Of a stretch of 64,000 nucleotides of DNA, positions 11,627-25,865 are shown piece after piece. Source of the stretch: Malurus cyaneus samueli (Eukaryota > Chordata > Aves > Passeriformes > Maluridae). Where the stretch lies: assembly GCA_009741485.1 (NCBI GenBank), contig CM019220.1, positions 2,273,292 to 2,337,291 of the forward strand, written 5' to 3'. How positions within the stretch are numbered: position 1 is the first letter of the stretch; each line of letters begins with the position of its first letter. The notes beneath the pieces are model-generated. The model did no database searches. It was not told the origin of the DNA and saw only the letters and a list, made by a program, of their open reading frames with translations. The translations under genes were made by a program, and so were the position numbers.

Positions 11627-14130
11627 TCTGCATTTCATCTAGTGCAACTTTCTAGTTCACATCGAGGGATATGACTCACAAAGCAGTATTTNTATTCTTT
11701 ACATTATAAAATGTGCCTTACAAAGGCTTCAGATGATTTTTCTCAAGATTTGGATTCTGTGTGATCACAATTCAGGCCAGTGCAGACTGAAGCAAGTATC
11801 TCCTTGGACTATGTTCTGGGAATATATGTAAAATACAGAAGTAATTTATGTTTTTCCTTAGCACCAACAATGCCTTTCTTGCAGGCATTTTTTTCCTATA
11901 AAGATTTAGTAAGTTTAATAGTTACTGTGGAATACTTGAATACTTGTGTCTCCTTTCTGCAAAGAATTGAAAGAGGTCTTTTTTTTTATTGGCATTTGAA
12001 AAGCAAAAAAAAAGTGACTACTACAACAGAATTTTATTAATGAATGATTTACACTGGTTCCAGCTGTGACCATGTGATTAGTCCTTCACTGAGCAACAAT
12101 GGGTATTTTCTTTCTGCTTTTATTTAATTTCCAAGAATGTGTCATCTGTTACATTAACTGCTGCCAGTATACCCCGTGTAAACTGGTATTTTTTATTTCC
12201 CTGAAGCATAAGATGAATACCCACCCATATCCTTCTGGAACTACAGTTTTAAATGAATTGGGAATTTTATTGACTATATCTGATTCAGCAAGCCAAAATC
12301 ATAAAAGTTAAAATATTTATTAAATGCACTAGACTGTAGGATGCCTTGCTCCCTGGTAGTGCAAAAGATAGATATTTTCACTTTTAAAATTCTATCTTAA
12401 TATTTTATTACAGCAATACAATGTGTTATAGAGGTGGACAAGCCTGCAGATTGAAATGTGGATAGTCCAGATTGTTCCTTTCCCTCGACCATATGGTGTA
12501 GTTCTAAAAGCCTTTTGTACGCTGTCTGTTCAGTTAATTGTAAACTCTGTCTTTAACGTACCTTAAAAATGAGATATATGTGAACTAGAAGTCAGCATAT
12601 CCTCTGGTAAGTAAAGTTTGCTCGAATAAATATAAATTCACAGTCCCAGTCTCTTGGTAGATTTCCTTTCTGGGTGAATTTGAAAGTCTTTCACCATTCC
12701 TTGGTAACGAATGTGAAGCCTGTATGTGTGGAGAGACAGGTTTTTCCATTTCCTCCTAGGGAAGGGGGGGGGAGATTTGAGGATATAATGAACATTTCAT
12801 AATATTTTTGCTTGGCAGACAGCTCTGCCAGTGGGTGATGTGCAGGAACATCGAAGATTTCTGACAGATGGATGGTAGGACTGCTAATACACCTACACAC
12901 GCTTCGGCGTCTGATGTTCCCGGTGTTTCTCTGATGCCCAAGAAACTCATGCTCACATTTCAGTCTGATGTTGCCCGGTGAGGGGCTTCAGAAGAGCAGA
13001 ACCAAGGCTCACTCAAGATTTTTATATGCCACAGAGAGAGGTAATTTACTATATTCCTCACACAGCATTTATTACAGAGGCAAATGGGTTTTTAACATAA
13101 TAAAGAGTTAAAAATTAATTGTTAGAGGCTTTCAGAAGCAGTTTTATCTTCTGTTGTTTCACCATGAACTATTTGGGAAAAGTGATTGTTTAGAATGCAG
13201 ATAGGGTTGGTGTGTCTAAAGGGGAAAACATAAAAAGAGCAGGAGTCTCACTGAAATGAATTTTCTGTGGGTTCCAATCTGATTTTTAAGATCCACTGAT
13301 TTTAAGCACTGGAGGGTGTTTGCTCAGTGACAGTTTCTGTGGTAGACAAGGCTCACATAATTTGTGGCTTTGGAGATAAGAAATCCGACCAAAATTTAAA
13401 AAAAAAAAAAAGGAAAATCCAAAACATTGGGAATCAAGCAATAAGTAAATGACAGAAGTGGAGAGTAAGATTAATGTGCTGTGAGAGGCCTCTCATAATG
13501 AGACTTACTGATTTGTGCTGCATATCTGAAGTTATCATGAGATTTCAGATCTTTCTCTCAACAGCTGAATGCAGAGGAATAGATAACCTTAGATATTAAA
13601 AGGAAAAAATGCAACTTTTTCTGCCTACAGAAGTGAAATAACTCCTAACTTCTGTGCATGCAGAAACAGAGAATTTTAGCAAGTCATGTTGAAATGGAAA
13701 CAAATAGTAACCAATAGCACATCTACTTATGCTTCTTCTAAAATAATATAAGAGTCATGAATTTAAATATTATGCTGGTAACTAAACAGCCAAAAGGTGT
13801 TGGAAAATAGTAATTTTCCTGATACTGGCTTTTCATGCTGTTAGAGCTGAAGAATCACAGAATGGTTTGCTTTGGAAGGGACTTTAAAGCTCATCCACTC
13901 CCACCCCCAGCCATGGGCATGGACAATTTCCACTGTCCCAGACTGCTCCAAGCCCTGTCCAGCCTGGCCTTGGACACTGCCAGGGGTCCAGGGGCAGCCA
14001 CAGCTTCTCTGAGCACCCTTTGCCAGGGCCTGCCCACCTTCATAGGGAAGAATTTCTTATATCCCATCTAACCCTGCCCTCTGGCAGTGAATAAATTCCT
14101 GCTTTTTCTGTCACTCCAAACTCTTGTCTG
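11627..14130 (+). repeat. Clean copy of the sequence that appears corrupted at 7755-11626
   Basis: This version has avian-type AT-rich composition and continues smoothly into the downstream sequence, so it is taken as the true locus. It carries an isolated N at 11692, where the corrupted copy has no base, and ends inside a CR1 fragment. Confidence 0.9.
11692..11692. other. Single ambiguous base
   Basis: One N within a run of T. The matching place in the upstream copy (7819-7820) lacks any base, so this is probably a spurious insertion. Confidence 0.9.
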
Positions 14131-14241
14131 AAGTCCCCCCCAGCTCTCTTGGAGCCCCTTTCAACACTGGAAAGGGCACTGAGGTCTCTCCTGACCCTTT
14201 TCTTCCCAAGGCTGAGCACTTACAGCTCACTCAGCCTATCA
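13851..14241 (-). mobile_element. CR1 retroposon 3' fragment
   Basis: Starts with AGAATCACAGAATGG, the reverse complement of the CR1 3' terminal octamers. It continues through GGAAGGGACTTTAAAG, the GGACACTGCCAGGGGTCCAGG stretch and GAATTTCTTATATCCCATC to GAGCACTTACAGCTCACTCAG. About 390 bp; the element is truncated on its 5' side, as usual for CR1. Confidence 0.92.
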
Positions 14242-16203
14242 TGTTAAAATACTTTGTATAGCAGGTTCTTTTAAAACATCACCTTTGTGGAATGATGAAA
14301 AAGGGGTAGATGAGGTCTGTGTGCTGCAGAGGCAGATGCAGATCCTGCTCAGCTGAAATGTGTCTGTAACCACTGACCAGCAAATTCCATGTAGCAAACA
14401 GCATTTGGTACTTCTCTGGCTGTAGCATGAAATCAGTGGGAGCAAGAAAGTGTCTGTGGGCAGAGCTTCTGTGTCTTGCAATTCAAGTAGTTCAGAAGCT
14501 TTAAAGTGCAAGAAATCACATGTGATGCTTAAAGAATCCAGCTGTAATTTTGAGAGCTGAGGGAGAAAACAGTGGCTGAACATTCCTCGCAGCCTCCATA
14601 TGATGAGAGCAAGTACTCAGAGCCTGCAAGATGCTGCTTGCAGAGTATATGAATGACAGAGCTACCTATTTTTACTGTGCACTGGCAAGTGTAGGCTCAC
14701 TTCATTAGAGCAAGCAGTACAAACAAGATGTGCTAGCTTGTGTGCTTTTAAAAAAAAAGGCCAAATTTAACTTCTCATGCTGATTCTAAAATAAGGAATC
14801 TAGTCATAGAGAAATCATATGACTTCAAAAAGCATTTAACAGTTATTCTGTCCAAAAAAAATCTTTAATCTACTTGTATTTTAATACAGGTTTTTGTAAC
14901 TTCAGTTCTCTACATGTGCATTCAGAAACCTTTACTATGTCAGCTTAGTTTACAAAACATCAGAGTCAGAGACTGCCACTTTTACAGAGTACAGATTTGT
15001 TAGATTTGTGAAAATACACAGCCAGGGAAGTCAGACTGGAGATGAGACAAGGAAAAAAGGCAAGGGACTCATGAAGCTTTTGCTTCTGGAATGCTGAGGA
15101 AATTACTGTATTCAAACTGGAAGTTTCCTAGTGAGGAATATGGCAGAATGGGCAGAGAGAATGGTATTTGAGGTTTTGGACTGTCAGACAGGAGATTGTG
15201 GAGGATGTATTCACACACAGGTTGGAAGTGAGAGTGGTTTGAGACAGGAAAAATTGGTAGGAAACACCCATGAAGGTAGTAGTTGATATGCTGCCTGTAA
15301 GTCAAACCTTTTTAGATTCTTTTGTGTCATTAAGAAAGTTTAAAGAGGGAAAAGTGATGTGTGGCTAAGGAGAGGAAAGTACAACGTGAAGTAATGAGAA
15401 AAGAAGCTAAGAGAATGGGGAAAAAATAGAAATTGTTAGCAGCCTAAATGAAGAGAGGAAATCAGGGATTCAGTCATATGAGAAACAATTCATATGGTTT
15501 CAAGAAGCGTGGATTTTCCTTTTGAAGATGGAATTCATCAGCTATCCAGATGAAGAGGATACAATTTTGTCTCATTTTCATAATGAAATAATGAAAGTAC
15601 AATCTGGGTAAAAGATGTATTTGTCAGTATTTTCTTAGAAGGGATGATGCTAATGATAAATTAACACCATTTTTTGGAATATTTTTCTCACATGTGGCAA
15701 AGTGTCAAGTAAAGTCCTGCTGGTTGGAAAGAGAATGTGTATTGTGGTGGCTGGGAGTAGGGACATACGAGTCACTGCTCCTTTCTTCTGCTCTTGGCTT
15801 TACTCTAAAACTACTGTTGGGAAATAGTACAAATCACAATTTTTAATTCAAGTTTTCTCATCTGTAGAGCATAGATAACAATACCTACCTACCTCACAGG
15901 AGTGTTGTGAGGTTTAATTAATGTTTGTTAAGCTCTTCAGCATTTTTGGATAAAAGCAGATAAATGAAACCTCTTGTTGTTAATAATGGGAAAACCCCAG
16001 GCACAAGGTGTAGTATGATTTTGGGGTTGGAGGGAGGATATAGAATAATTACAGCTTGTTGTTTAAAGCATCTTTAAACAGAACAATTGAAAATGTTTGG
16101 TTAGAAGTTATATAGTTATTCATTCTGTGTAAGAATCCAAGCTTTTTCTTACAAATTGCTTGTAATTTGAGCATGTGCCCAGATCTAGTGTTTTGTTCCA
16201 TTT

Positions 16204-16313
16204 TAGAATCAGAATGGTTTGGGTTGTGAGGAGCCTTTAAAATGATGTGGTTCCACTTTCCACTATCCCAGGTTGCCCCAAGGCCTGTCCAGCCTAACCT
16301 TGGCCATTTTCAG
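16204..16313 (-). mobile_element. Short CR1 3' fragment
   Basis: AGAATCAGAATGGTTTGGG followed by TTCCACTATCCCAGG and AAGGCCTGTCCAGCC. Diverged and truncated. Confidence 0.85.
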
Positions 16314-17925
16314 TCTTGGAGCATGCTAATACAGTTTAGGACTGCTTTGGCTTTGAAAAGTTGAATTAATCACCTATATTCCCTTTTTGCTTCTATTGTA
16401 AGGTAAATTCTTTATAGTCTGCCTCTATACACACAAAACCAAACCAAGTATTTCTCTGTCATCAAACACTGTGTTAAGGTTTCTAGGACTGGAGTGTAGT
16501 ATTTAGAGACTGTGGGCTTTGGAATAACAAGTCAGTAGGCAACAATAGTAAGGAATATATGAATTTCTGTGTATGCATGAGTGTGTCTCTACAGTATAAT
16601 TTAAGCAACCCTGTAATATGTTAGGAGGAAATTTTTGAGAAAATCGTTGACAAAAGTAATTGAGTGAAATAGTGTTGAGTGATAAGGAAATCAGTGGGGG
16701 ATTAGCCTTGCTAAACCTTGATTCTGAAGCTTTTTTCCCTATTCAGAAAGGATATAGTCAGAGTAACCATTCTAGTTACAGTCAAAGGAAACGCTGTGTG
16801 TATTCCCCAGCACGTTTCTTAGAATCCACTGCGCCTGTAGACTCCAACTTTTACAAACGTAGTGGTGTGTCAGCAACATCCCAGGTGTCATTATAAATGC
16901 CAGCAGTATGTAAGTGGTATTTGCAAATAAGCCCAAACAAGTGAAATGGTCTGTGTTAGTCAACCATTCTGCACCTTGGATACATTGAAGGCTGATGCTT
17001 GGTTGAGTAGCTAAACTAAATATCAAGTGGTGTTACACAGCTTGAAAAGAAACTCCGCTCTAAAGAGGAAAAAGCAGACTTTTTTTTTTCTAAGTCATTC
17101 TGTTAATGCCCAAGAAGATGTTTCCGTGAGTGTTAAGAAACCAACTGCCTATAGACTCCAGGAAAAATGGTTTATGGATCTCTCTTGCCCATGCTCATTC
17201 AGAGCTTCAATGGGGAGGCAGAGTGCTGCAGCTCTGAAGAGTAGCTTGAATCATCTTGCATGAATATTGCTCTCTCCAAGGATATTGGCATGCAAAACAG
17301 ATTCTGTTCATCTTTGGGGAAGTTGAGTGCACCTCACACATGGCTTCATAACCACTTTGAGATGAACAGGCAGAGTCTGGATTAGGTTCTTGTCAGTGGA
17401 AGTAAGTGTGCGTGTGATCAATGCAGTAGGTGGAAATAATTCCCTTTTCTCAAAGCATTTGCTTCGTATTGCTTAATTTGGGTATCCTGTCTGTGTTTTT
17501 TTCCACCATGTATGTTTTCTGAAGGGAATTTACTCTTCCCCTTCCTGCTCTTTCCCCTCCCTCTTAATTATATTTTATCTCCAGTGGTCAGAGTGAGAGA
17601 GTGGAGTGTCTCCCAGATTTATTTCTGCTTTAAATGTGAGGCTGAATCAGTTTTGTAAGCACCTTCAAGTATCTAGTGCTGACAAAGCTTTGTGGGATCA
17701 ATCTCTGCTTAAACACTGATGGGAAGATGGGATCTGTAAGTATTCAGAAAGATCTGAATCATTCACTCTATAGAAAGGCCTGTGTCACACCTCTCTTGGC
17801 TTTAGATCCACTTAATGAAAGTGATTTTTGAAAATCACAGCACAAATAGATAATTGAATATAGGTTTAATGTTATCTCTATAACCAAAGCACTTCCAAAT
17901 AGTTAATGTAGCCTTACTCTCTTGC

Positions 17926-18150
17926 CAGTTTGAAGCTATTCCCCCCTGTCCTGTCCCTCCATCCCTTGTTTCCAGTCCCTCTCCAGCTCTCCTGGAGCCC
18001 CGTTAGGCACTAGAAGGGGCTCTGAGCTCTCCCTGGAACTTTCTCTTCTCCAGGTGAACACCCCTAGCCTGGCTCCAGCCTCTTGGAACATCCTCGTGAC
18101 CTCCTTTGGATCTACTCCAACTTGTCCATCTCCTTTGTGTATGGAAAGTA
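17926..18150 (-). mobile_element. CR1 internal fragment without its 3' end
   Basis: GAAGCTATTCCCCCCTGTCC, TCTCCTGGAGCCCCGTTAGG, CACTAGAAGGGGCTCTGAG, TTCTCTTCTCCAGG and CTCCTTTGGATCTACTCCAA follow CR1 order on the minus strand. Confidence 0.88.
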
Positions 18151-18289
18151 ACCCCAGAAGTTTCAGCTGCAGTATTGCTGTGAGTCTGATTGCATGTGGA
18201 GCGTTGTTGTGGGGTAACCACTGCCTTGATTTCAGAGGTATTTCCAAACTGTCCATGTGCTGTTCTCCAGGCCTCCAATAGCTGCTTAT

Positions 18290-18322
18290 GAATGCTTAAC
18301 TGCTGTGAATGCTTAACTGGTG
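18290..18322 (+). repeat. Two imperfect tandem copies of a 17-bp unit
   Basis: GAATGCTTAACTGCTGT is followed directly by GAATGCTTAACTGGTGG. Confidence 0.75.
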
Positions 18323-18699
18323 GTATTGCCAGAAATTTCCCAATGGCCAGAGTAACTGCACAAGCCTGCTGTCTTTAGTAGGAGTCAGAACAGATCTTTA
18401 ACTTGCTGGCAAAGCCTGTGGTCTGTGTGGCTTTGAAATGAAGACGTGGGAATATTAAGCACAGACCTTGCGTGCGTGAGGTGTGAGCGGTTCCTTGTAT
18501 TGCCTCGTAATGGTATTTCTGGCATTTTTATCAGCAGTGTCAGCAAGAGCACCTACTAATAGCCAGCTAAACCTTCATTATAGTTAGGGTCTTCCAGTAA
18601 TAAATTTGAAATAGTTTCTTCAGCTCTGAGCATTGCAGTGAAGATGTTTTTTCTCTGCACCCCTGTAGTCATGGCCGTTTTAAACCATATTTACTGTTC

Positions 18700-18842
18700 C
18701 TGGACTCCCAGTCCTGGAAATGTTCAAGGCCAGGCTGGGTGGAGTTTGGAGCAGTCTGCTCTAGTATAAGGTGTCCTTGCCTGTGGAGTTGGAACAAGAT
18801 AACCTTTAAGGTCTCTTGAAACCCAAACTATTCTGTGTGATT
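18700..18842 (+). mobile_element. CR1 3' terminal fragment
   Basis: CCTGGAAATGTTCAAGGCCAG, TGGAGCAGTCTGCTCTAGT and AAACCCAAACTATTCTGTG, ending with GTGATTCT, the CR1 terminal word. Confidence 0.88.
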
Positions 18843-20630
18843 CTTAGTGTTGTACCAATGTGTGGGAGGAGCGTGTCGGGCTCTGCAGGTTCTGTAGTGG
18901 TACAAGTGGAAGTAGCTGATAAGTGACAGCATAATTTCAGTTTTGTTGAACAGGATGTTTTATTTTGATAAGCATTTTCAGGTTTTGCAAAAAAGTTTTA
19001 TGAGTGTGGCCAGTTGCTCAGGCAGAGTAAATGGTTTTCAGACTCTCTTTAGATAGGTGCAGAAATGATTCTCAAGCAACCCTAAACCTAAAATCCTAAA
19101 TGAGTTGTATTGATACCTTCATGATTTATAAAAAAGTAAATTTTAAAAATCCCTGGTTTTAACTCTTTTCATTACAGACACAAGTGCTGATCATGGGTTA
19201 TAGCCAGATTTTCTTATGTGCAATAAAAGCCAAGTTTTTAAGGCCCAAGCTTATTTGAGCATGGTGGTTTTAATCAGCCATCTGAGAAACTTTGAGGAAA
19301 AAATTTACATCTTGATGTCCTCTGTGAGTGTCCTTGCCTTGCTTTTTCTGTGGCACTGTTAAAACGGGCCACACTTGTTTCATGTCTGTTAGGGTCTCCC
19401 CTAGACATGAATATTTATTCGCTTTGCAGTATCTGTTTTGAAAACATCAGTTCAGAACCTAAACTTGTTTACAAAACAACCAAAATAACCTTCCAAAACA
19501 GATTGTTTTGCGATGCTTGTGTATCGCTTTTATTCATGGAAAACAAATATTTCCTGCAATGCTCACCATTTCAATTGGCAGATGATACCAGACATGTTTA
19601 TTTAACTCGTGTCAGTGTTTTTCAGCTTTCTGCAATGTGTGTATCCATAGATACTTCCCAGTGGAGGAGGCAGACCCCTTAACTTTCTGATACTTGTGAA
19701 GTAAAATAAAATGTATGAATACACTTCCTTTCATTGCTTTAAGCCAATCCTTGAAATGTTTTGCAGGCTCTGCAGACAAGAGGATGGAAACAAGTGACTT
19801 AAGTCATTAAATTTGCTGTTCTTGGGTTGGCAGAAATGCTGAGGAGCACTTACAGTGAGCTCTCAGAGAGCATTTTGGCCAGGATCTGGAGCCTTTAATA
19901 TTTCTAGAGCCTTTTCAGAGGGCTTAGTCAAAGCTTGGTAGGGAAATTATTTACAGGAAACAGGGTGCTGCAGCACTAAATCAAATTGGCAACTCCCATT
20001 GTGCTGGATTTATAAATTGATGTGGGTAACACATCATCTGCATGTCAAGTTGGAAATAGGATATAAATATTGCTAACATGGAAAAATATGTTTAGTGCTG
20101 TATGAAGCCCTCATTCAGTGTTGTGTGATGTTTGCTATTGACTGTGAGAGCTTTTGAGGGGTTTCTGAAAGCCATAACGTGGTGCTGACTGCACAGAAGT
20201 TAATGAGAGCTGTTTCTCTTCTCGTGGCTTTGTAGCATGAAACCTTGGTTCAGCTCTCTCCTGAGGCAAAAAGAGTTGGGCAAGTGAGAGACCAAAAAAT
20301 TATTTAATCTGTTGAATTTTAGTACTGGAATATTTGAAACTGAGGACTTTTCAACCTAAGTTACTTAGTGAATCACCATCATACCACACTGCTGTACGGA
20401 TCTAGTACTTGAATGTCATATAAACTATAACTTGATAATTTATTCTCTTTCCTTGGTGAAGGATTTAATAGGTTGACAAAATCCTCATAATTGTCCTTTT
20501 ATACTGCTTTAGGTACACGTTTTACAGTGAAAAAATGTGGCAGGTACATTTGGCTCGCATTTTGAAGTCCATTCTCCATCGTGGTTGAATTTAATTTTGA
20601 GGTGATTTTATGACATGTCTTGTGAATTTG

Positions 20631-21190
20631 AAATCTCAGAATGTTTTGGGTTGGAAGAGACTGTAAAGCTCATCCTGTTCCACCCCCTGCTGTGGGCAGG
20701 GACCCTTTCCACTATCCCAGGCTGCTCCAAGCTGTGTCCAAATTGGCCTTGGGCACTTCCAGGGATCCAGGGGCAGCCACAGCTTCTCTGGGCACCCTGT
20801 GCCAGGGCCTCATCACCCTTACATGGAGGAATTTGTCCTCATCTCCCATCTAACCCTGTCAGTGTGAATCCACTCCCCCTGTCCTGTCATTCCAGGCCCT
20901 TATCCCAAGTCCCTCTCCAGTTCTCCTGGAGCTTCCTTTAGTCACTGGAAAGGGCACAAAGCTCTCCCTGGAGCCTTCTCCAACCCCCAGCTCTCCCAGC
21001 CTGGCTCTAACAAGTCCAGTTCCTTCTCCTGCTGAGGACCCCAGGGCTGGATGCAGCTCTGAGGTGACATCTCATTGGAGCAGAGGGGCAGAATCCCCTC
21101 CCTGCTGCCCCCATGGCTTAGGATGCAGCCCATGACAGGGTTGACTTTCTGGCCATCTGCCCTCAGAACTGCTCCTGGGTGTGGGACCCC
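20631..21190 (-). mobile_element. CR1 3' fragment, the longest in the window (about 560 bp)
   Basis: Runs from TCAGAATGTTTTGGGTTGG through the GGACACT-like CR1 core, TCTCCTGGAGC, GGAAAGGGCACAAAGC and GAGGACCCCAGGGCTGGATG to GATGCAGCCCATGACAGGG. This order matches the CR1 3' region read backwards. There is no intact reverse-transcriptase frame. Confidence 0.92.
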
Positions 21191-23508
21191 TCCCAGATTT
21201 CAATGCTGAACTCAGTTTGGCAGTAGATCTCATTCCATCCTTTCTGTGGACTCAAGGTGTGACTGAAGATGCAGATCCTTTCATCACATATTCAAAGGGA
21301 TACCTTCTGACTGCAAAATAAATCTGCCTTGTGCCCACTCAAATGTTGCTGCCAAACATCTCAGGCTACCAAGCCTAATGTTCAAATTAACTCTTGCAAT
21401 TCCAGATTTTGTACAAGAGAGGTTTAAGTCCTCAATCCCAAATCTGGTGATACAAGAGTGTTTTGCTACTTCAAATTTTCTGGGGAAAACAAATTAACTT
21501 TTTGATGTGGGGTGATTTTATTACCTCACAGAGCAACTGATGATGGCTTCTAGCAAGTGTTTTGTCTTTTAATGAATTGGCTAATATGAACTGTAGACTA
21601 TGACTTGCAATTAAAATTTTATTAGCTGAAATATTTGTGATTTTTTAAAAGTCAATATATATTTTCTTAAACTGGCCATGAGTGCATGTTGCAATTCCTA
21701 TCTTTCTGTACAGAATCTGCTCTGAAGCTCTGAGCGTGTGGAGCACATTTCTCATCATATTCCTAATAAATCGGAGGAATTTCAAAATGCCAGCCCATTA
21801 TTACCAGACTGGGACTTTTTCTATAATAGGGAACTAGCAACTAATATGTCTCCTGTCAAGTTTAAAAATAGTGCTATGTCTCCCATTACCACACCTATTA
21901 GTTCCCTCTCCTCTCGGAGATACTCTAAATCAAGGATCCTTCATCTATTTAAACCTAATGTAAGCCTTCAGCATCATCAGTGCTATCAAATTTATGGCCA
22001 TAGGTGCAGCACTGGAAATGTGGAGTTCTGTAAACTGTCTTCATCCTTCAAGTACTGTAAACACTCTGCAAATCAGTTGGGTAAAGCCAACATACTATTA
22101 AACAACTTTATCAGTCTCTGTTAAATCAGTTTTCATTTTTCCAGGCTTCTGAATTACATGGCAAATGGGAGCTTATAATTAGCTGTTAAACCAGAATAAC
22201 TAATTTTCTCTCAAATCCAATTGCAAACCTGGCATACTCTCATATTAGATCTGTATTTTTTTTTTTTGCTTACCTTTTTTAAAAAAAATACTGCTAGTGG
22301 TGAAAGAGCTCCTCAAAATAATGTAAAACTTTTTGAGAAGATAATTATTTAATATCTACTGCTCTGCAGCATGGTCATATCAACTTCTGTAAATCTATTT
22401 GGACCATTAAAGGGAGAAGAAGAGGAACAAACCCTGTGGAAGGGCTAATTGAGTTTGCAGGTAATGGGTGATCATGGCTGTAGTTGTTTTCCTGTCAGAG
22501 CATGGCCCTGGTTCTCCATCACACCTTTTCTGGGTTTTTTTCTCTTCCATTTTGTCTTCCTTTGGAAGAAAATTTTATCGTAATTAAATATTAACAATAC
22601 TTAATTTGCCTTTGTTAGTGTAACCTTGTGAAAATAGTCTGCAGAGTACTGAGTATCACTCATACCTTGTCCTGAGTAGTGTTTAATCCTGTGTATACAA
22701 CTTATGAGGTCAATTAGACACAAATAGCAAATTGTGTATTGTCATTGCCATTCCCAGGGTACCGAGGATCAGCACATCAGTCAGTGAAATTTCCCTGAAA
22801 ATGTATCTTTGGAGTGCTGTGCTCCATGGAGGGATGGAGGCTTCCCCACCGAGGTAGTATCGACTGTTGTGGTTTTGAGTTAACCGTAAATGTGATGCAC
22901 AGATGTCTTTCTCCACTGGAACAAAAGGAATGAATTGCAATAATTTATTCAGTATAGATTAAGATCTTCAAAGATGTTGATTGAGGGTGGCTAGAAGTAT
23001 AGATGCAAAGTATTTATGACAGTTTAGACTGTGTTAGGGAAGAAGGTGAGAAGTCTAGGGCTTAAATTTTTTTTGCTTTTCTGTAGCTGGAAGAAAAACC
23101 AAATTTAATTTACAACAGAAAATTATGAAGGTCATTAGTGCCTTTGCCTAGATAAAATAGTAAAACAATTGAAATACTGAGTTTTAAAATGCATACACTG
23201 CATATGCATTAACAACTTTTTCCTGAGGATTTATAGCAATATTGTTAGCTTAGCATTCACAGGGTAATGTGCAGATTTTACAGCACGTTACTTTCTAAAC
23301 ACATAAACTCCAAAAGGAGCCTTTACTGTCTCCTGTGTCAGGGTATCTCTGGATTGATAGCTGTGGGACATCTTAAAATTCTAACTTCAACTTCGTGCTG
23401 TTCCATCTCAGGGTTGAAAACAGATGTAAGAACTGAACCCGACAATCCTCACAGTTTGCTTAAGATCAAACCAATTCTTTCAAAATTGTATTGTTTGTAA
23501 TTCTAATT

Positions 23509-23718
23509 GCATCACAGAATCAGAGGAGGTTTTGGTTTGGAAGGGACCTTAAAGACCATCCAGTTCCACCCCCTTCCACTGGACCAGGTTACTCCAACGT
23601 GGCCTTGGACACTTCCAGGGATGGGCCACACCACTCACAGGGAAGAATTTCCTCCTCATTTCTAATCAAAACCTACCTTCCTTCAGTTTAAAGCCATTCC
23701 CCTTGTTCTATCACTACA
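23509..23718 (-). mobile_element. CR1 3' fragment
   Basis: ATCACAGAATCAGAGGAGG, GGAAGGGACCTTAAAGACC, GGCCTTGGACACTTCCAGGG and AAAGCCATTCCCCTTGTTC are CR1 words in minus-strand order. There is an internal deletion after the GGGATGG stretch. Confidence 0.9.
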
Positions 23719-25864
23719 TAAACTTGTATGTGTAGATCATAAGCACAGTAAAAATGAGAATTTTAGTAAAACCAAAGCAGGCTCAGCAATCCGTGCAGGT
23801 TTCAGTCCTTGCTGCCTCCAGGTAATGGTAGATTTTGGCGTTTTGGAGGTGTTTGCAAGTCTCAGATTGTGTGCTTGGACCAGACTGTGGTTTTATGGGT
23901 GTCACCATTGAATGTTGTGATGGCAGTGATGGCTGCTGCTCAGCCATCCATATACAGGTGAATGATTTTGGTTTACCACATTCTCAAAACAAGTGGAGGA
24001 TTTCTTGCTTTTTCCAGCTGATTTATACAAGAGATAAATTGTTATTCTCACTTGTGCAGTTTAGTAATGACAAACCTCAGAACTGGTACTTTTGGGTGAT
24101 CTAAATATGAGTTCAATTTTGGCCAACCTTAAGATGTGATTGTGTTTAAGGTACAGCTCTGGGGTTTCGGTGAGTCATTGTCGTGAGTGGGAGGGCAATG
24201 CAGGCTCTTTCAGTCTCTGTTTGTGTGTATTTACACCACCTCCCCATTTCAGGTGGGGTTGGGAGGGAGAAGGGGTAGAGGACAAAAGGTAAAGTTAATA
24301 GTTTTTTGGAAAATCCCATTCTTTTGCAGTGTGGAACATGGAAATTTTTTTGCCTGTCTCAGGTATTGCAGTGTGTTAATGTGAACTCATGGAAGGTTTT
24401 GAGTCTGTTAAGTCCACAGTTCATACCTGGTGGGTTCTGCAGTGGGTTGAGTTATGAGATGCTGAACCACGTGTGCTCGGATACAGCCGCGGAATAAATT
24501 TCTCATACGTGTGGGACTGTGACGGTTAAAACAATCATTACTGAAACCATATACCTTATTTCCTGTAACTAATAGCAGACCTCTACCTGTGGAATATATT
24601 AACTATTATTCCTTTGGGTTTGGATGGTTGCTCAGCTGTTTTGTTGGACAGATATTTAAACGTGGTCTGTAATTTATTTTGTCTGAGTACGTCAGTGAGC
24701 AGAGCTAATTATGGCTTCCTGATGCGAGCTGTGCTGATGTTTGTGAAACCACACTTCTGTATGCAAGACAGAGTGAACGTGTGTTCTTTAATAAATTGGG
24801 GAAAACTATGGGTTTTCTCTACCTAGGTTGGTTAACAAAAATACCTAAGTTGGTGTTCAGCTAGAGTTTAAAAAGACGCCATGGTTTCTGTGGCTTGGTT
24901 GAACAGTTAATTGTTCCGTGCCTTTAAAGTCAATTTTTATTTATTACTCTGTATAGTACTCAGACTTGCTTTTAAAAGGAAATTATTGGGTCAAACAGCA
25001 GTGGCCCTTTCAGGGGCTCCATCACTTGCCATGTTTCAGTGTGGGGTAGATCTGCAGCAAGGGACAAAATCGTGGATGAATGACACTGTGAGCTGCTGGC
25101 TTTGAGACAGCACCTAATTACCCACCTACACTTCTCAGTGCTTCAATATACCTCTGTATTAGTCATGTCATTTTGACACTGTTACCACTTGGAGGGATTT
25201 TTTGTTTTTCAGATAGTTTCGTATTAATGTGTATCCTAAAGAATGTGCTGCTCTGGGGGGTAAAGACAGAGTAGGAAATTTTCAAAGGAAAGGATCCTGC
25301 AGCCGTGTGGATGGGGTTGAGCTGTTTGAGGAACACCCAGGATTGCTGGCTCCAGAGAGGAAATACTGTAATGAGAAAGGGGAAGCAGTTCTGTTTTTCT
25401 AATATTTGTTGTTTTCTTTGAAATGGGGAAAAGAATACCTGGAGTGATTTATATTTAATTGAGGATTGCGTTCCATCAGATACGGTGAATGTTCTCAGGC
25501 CATTTATCAGCTGTGTCTTTTGGAGACCTCTGAGGAGTTTATGGTACATATTTACCTTAACTTGGCTGGGTCAAGGGAAATAAAGCAAAAATAATAGCTG
25601 TTATTTTTGTATGTGAACAAAACTGGAAGTCATGTGGGTGAAATATGAGCCAAACGACTGTGTCCTACCTCCTCTGTGTCTAAGTACAAAAAATTATTAG
25701 TTATACATAATATAATTTCCTTAGCATTATCAGTGTATCTTTTAAAAACAGAAGATTTATTGACTTTTTCATTACTCTATCTTAGTCAAGCCCTGAAGTG
25801 AAGGTGACATATTGTGCTGCTATGATCCTTTAAGTATCTTATTTAGGTAACATTTTATTTAAAA

Positions 25865-25865
25865 N
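25865..25865. other. Single ambiguous base
   Basis: One N in an AT-rich stretch. I saw no duplicated flanks here, unlike the N at 46481. Confidence 0.9.

Noticed and set aside
20615..20941. 108-codon open frame on the plus strand
   Set aside because: It is the antisense reading of a CR1 3' end, which gives similar proline-rich peptides at 13835, 55165, 58093 and 61694.
21738..22124. 128-codon open frame on the plus strand
   Set aside because: Does not begin with ATG, has no recognised domain or splice context, and has a composition like ordinary AT-rich DNA.
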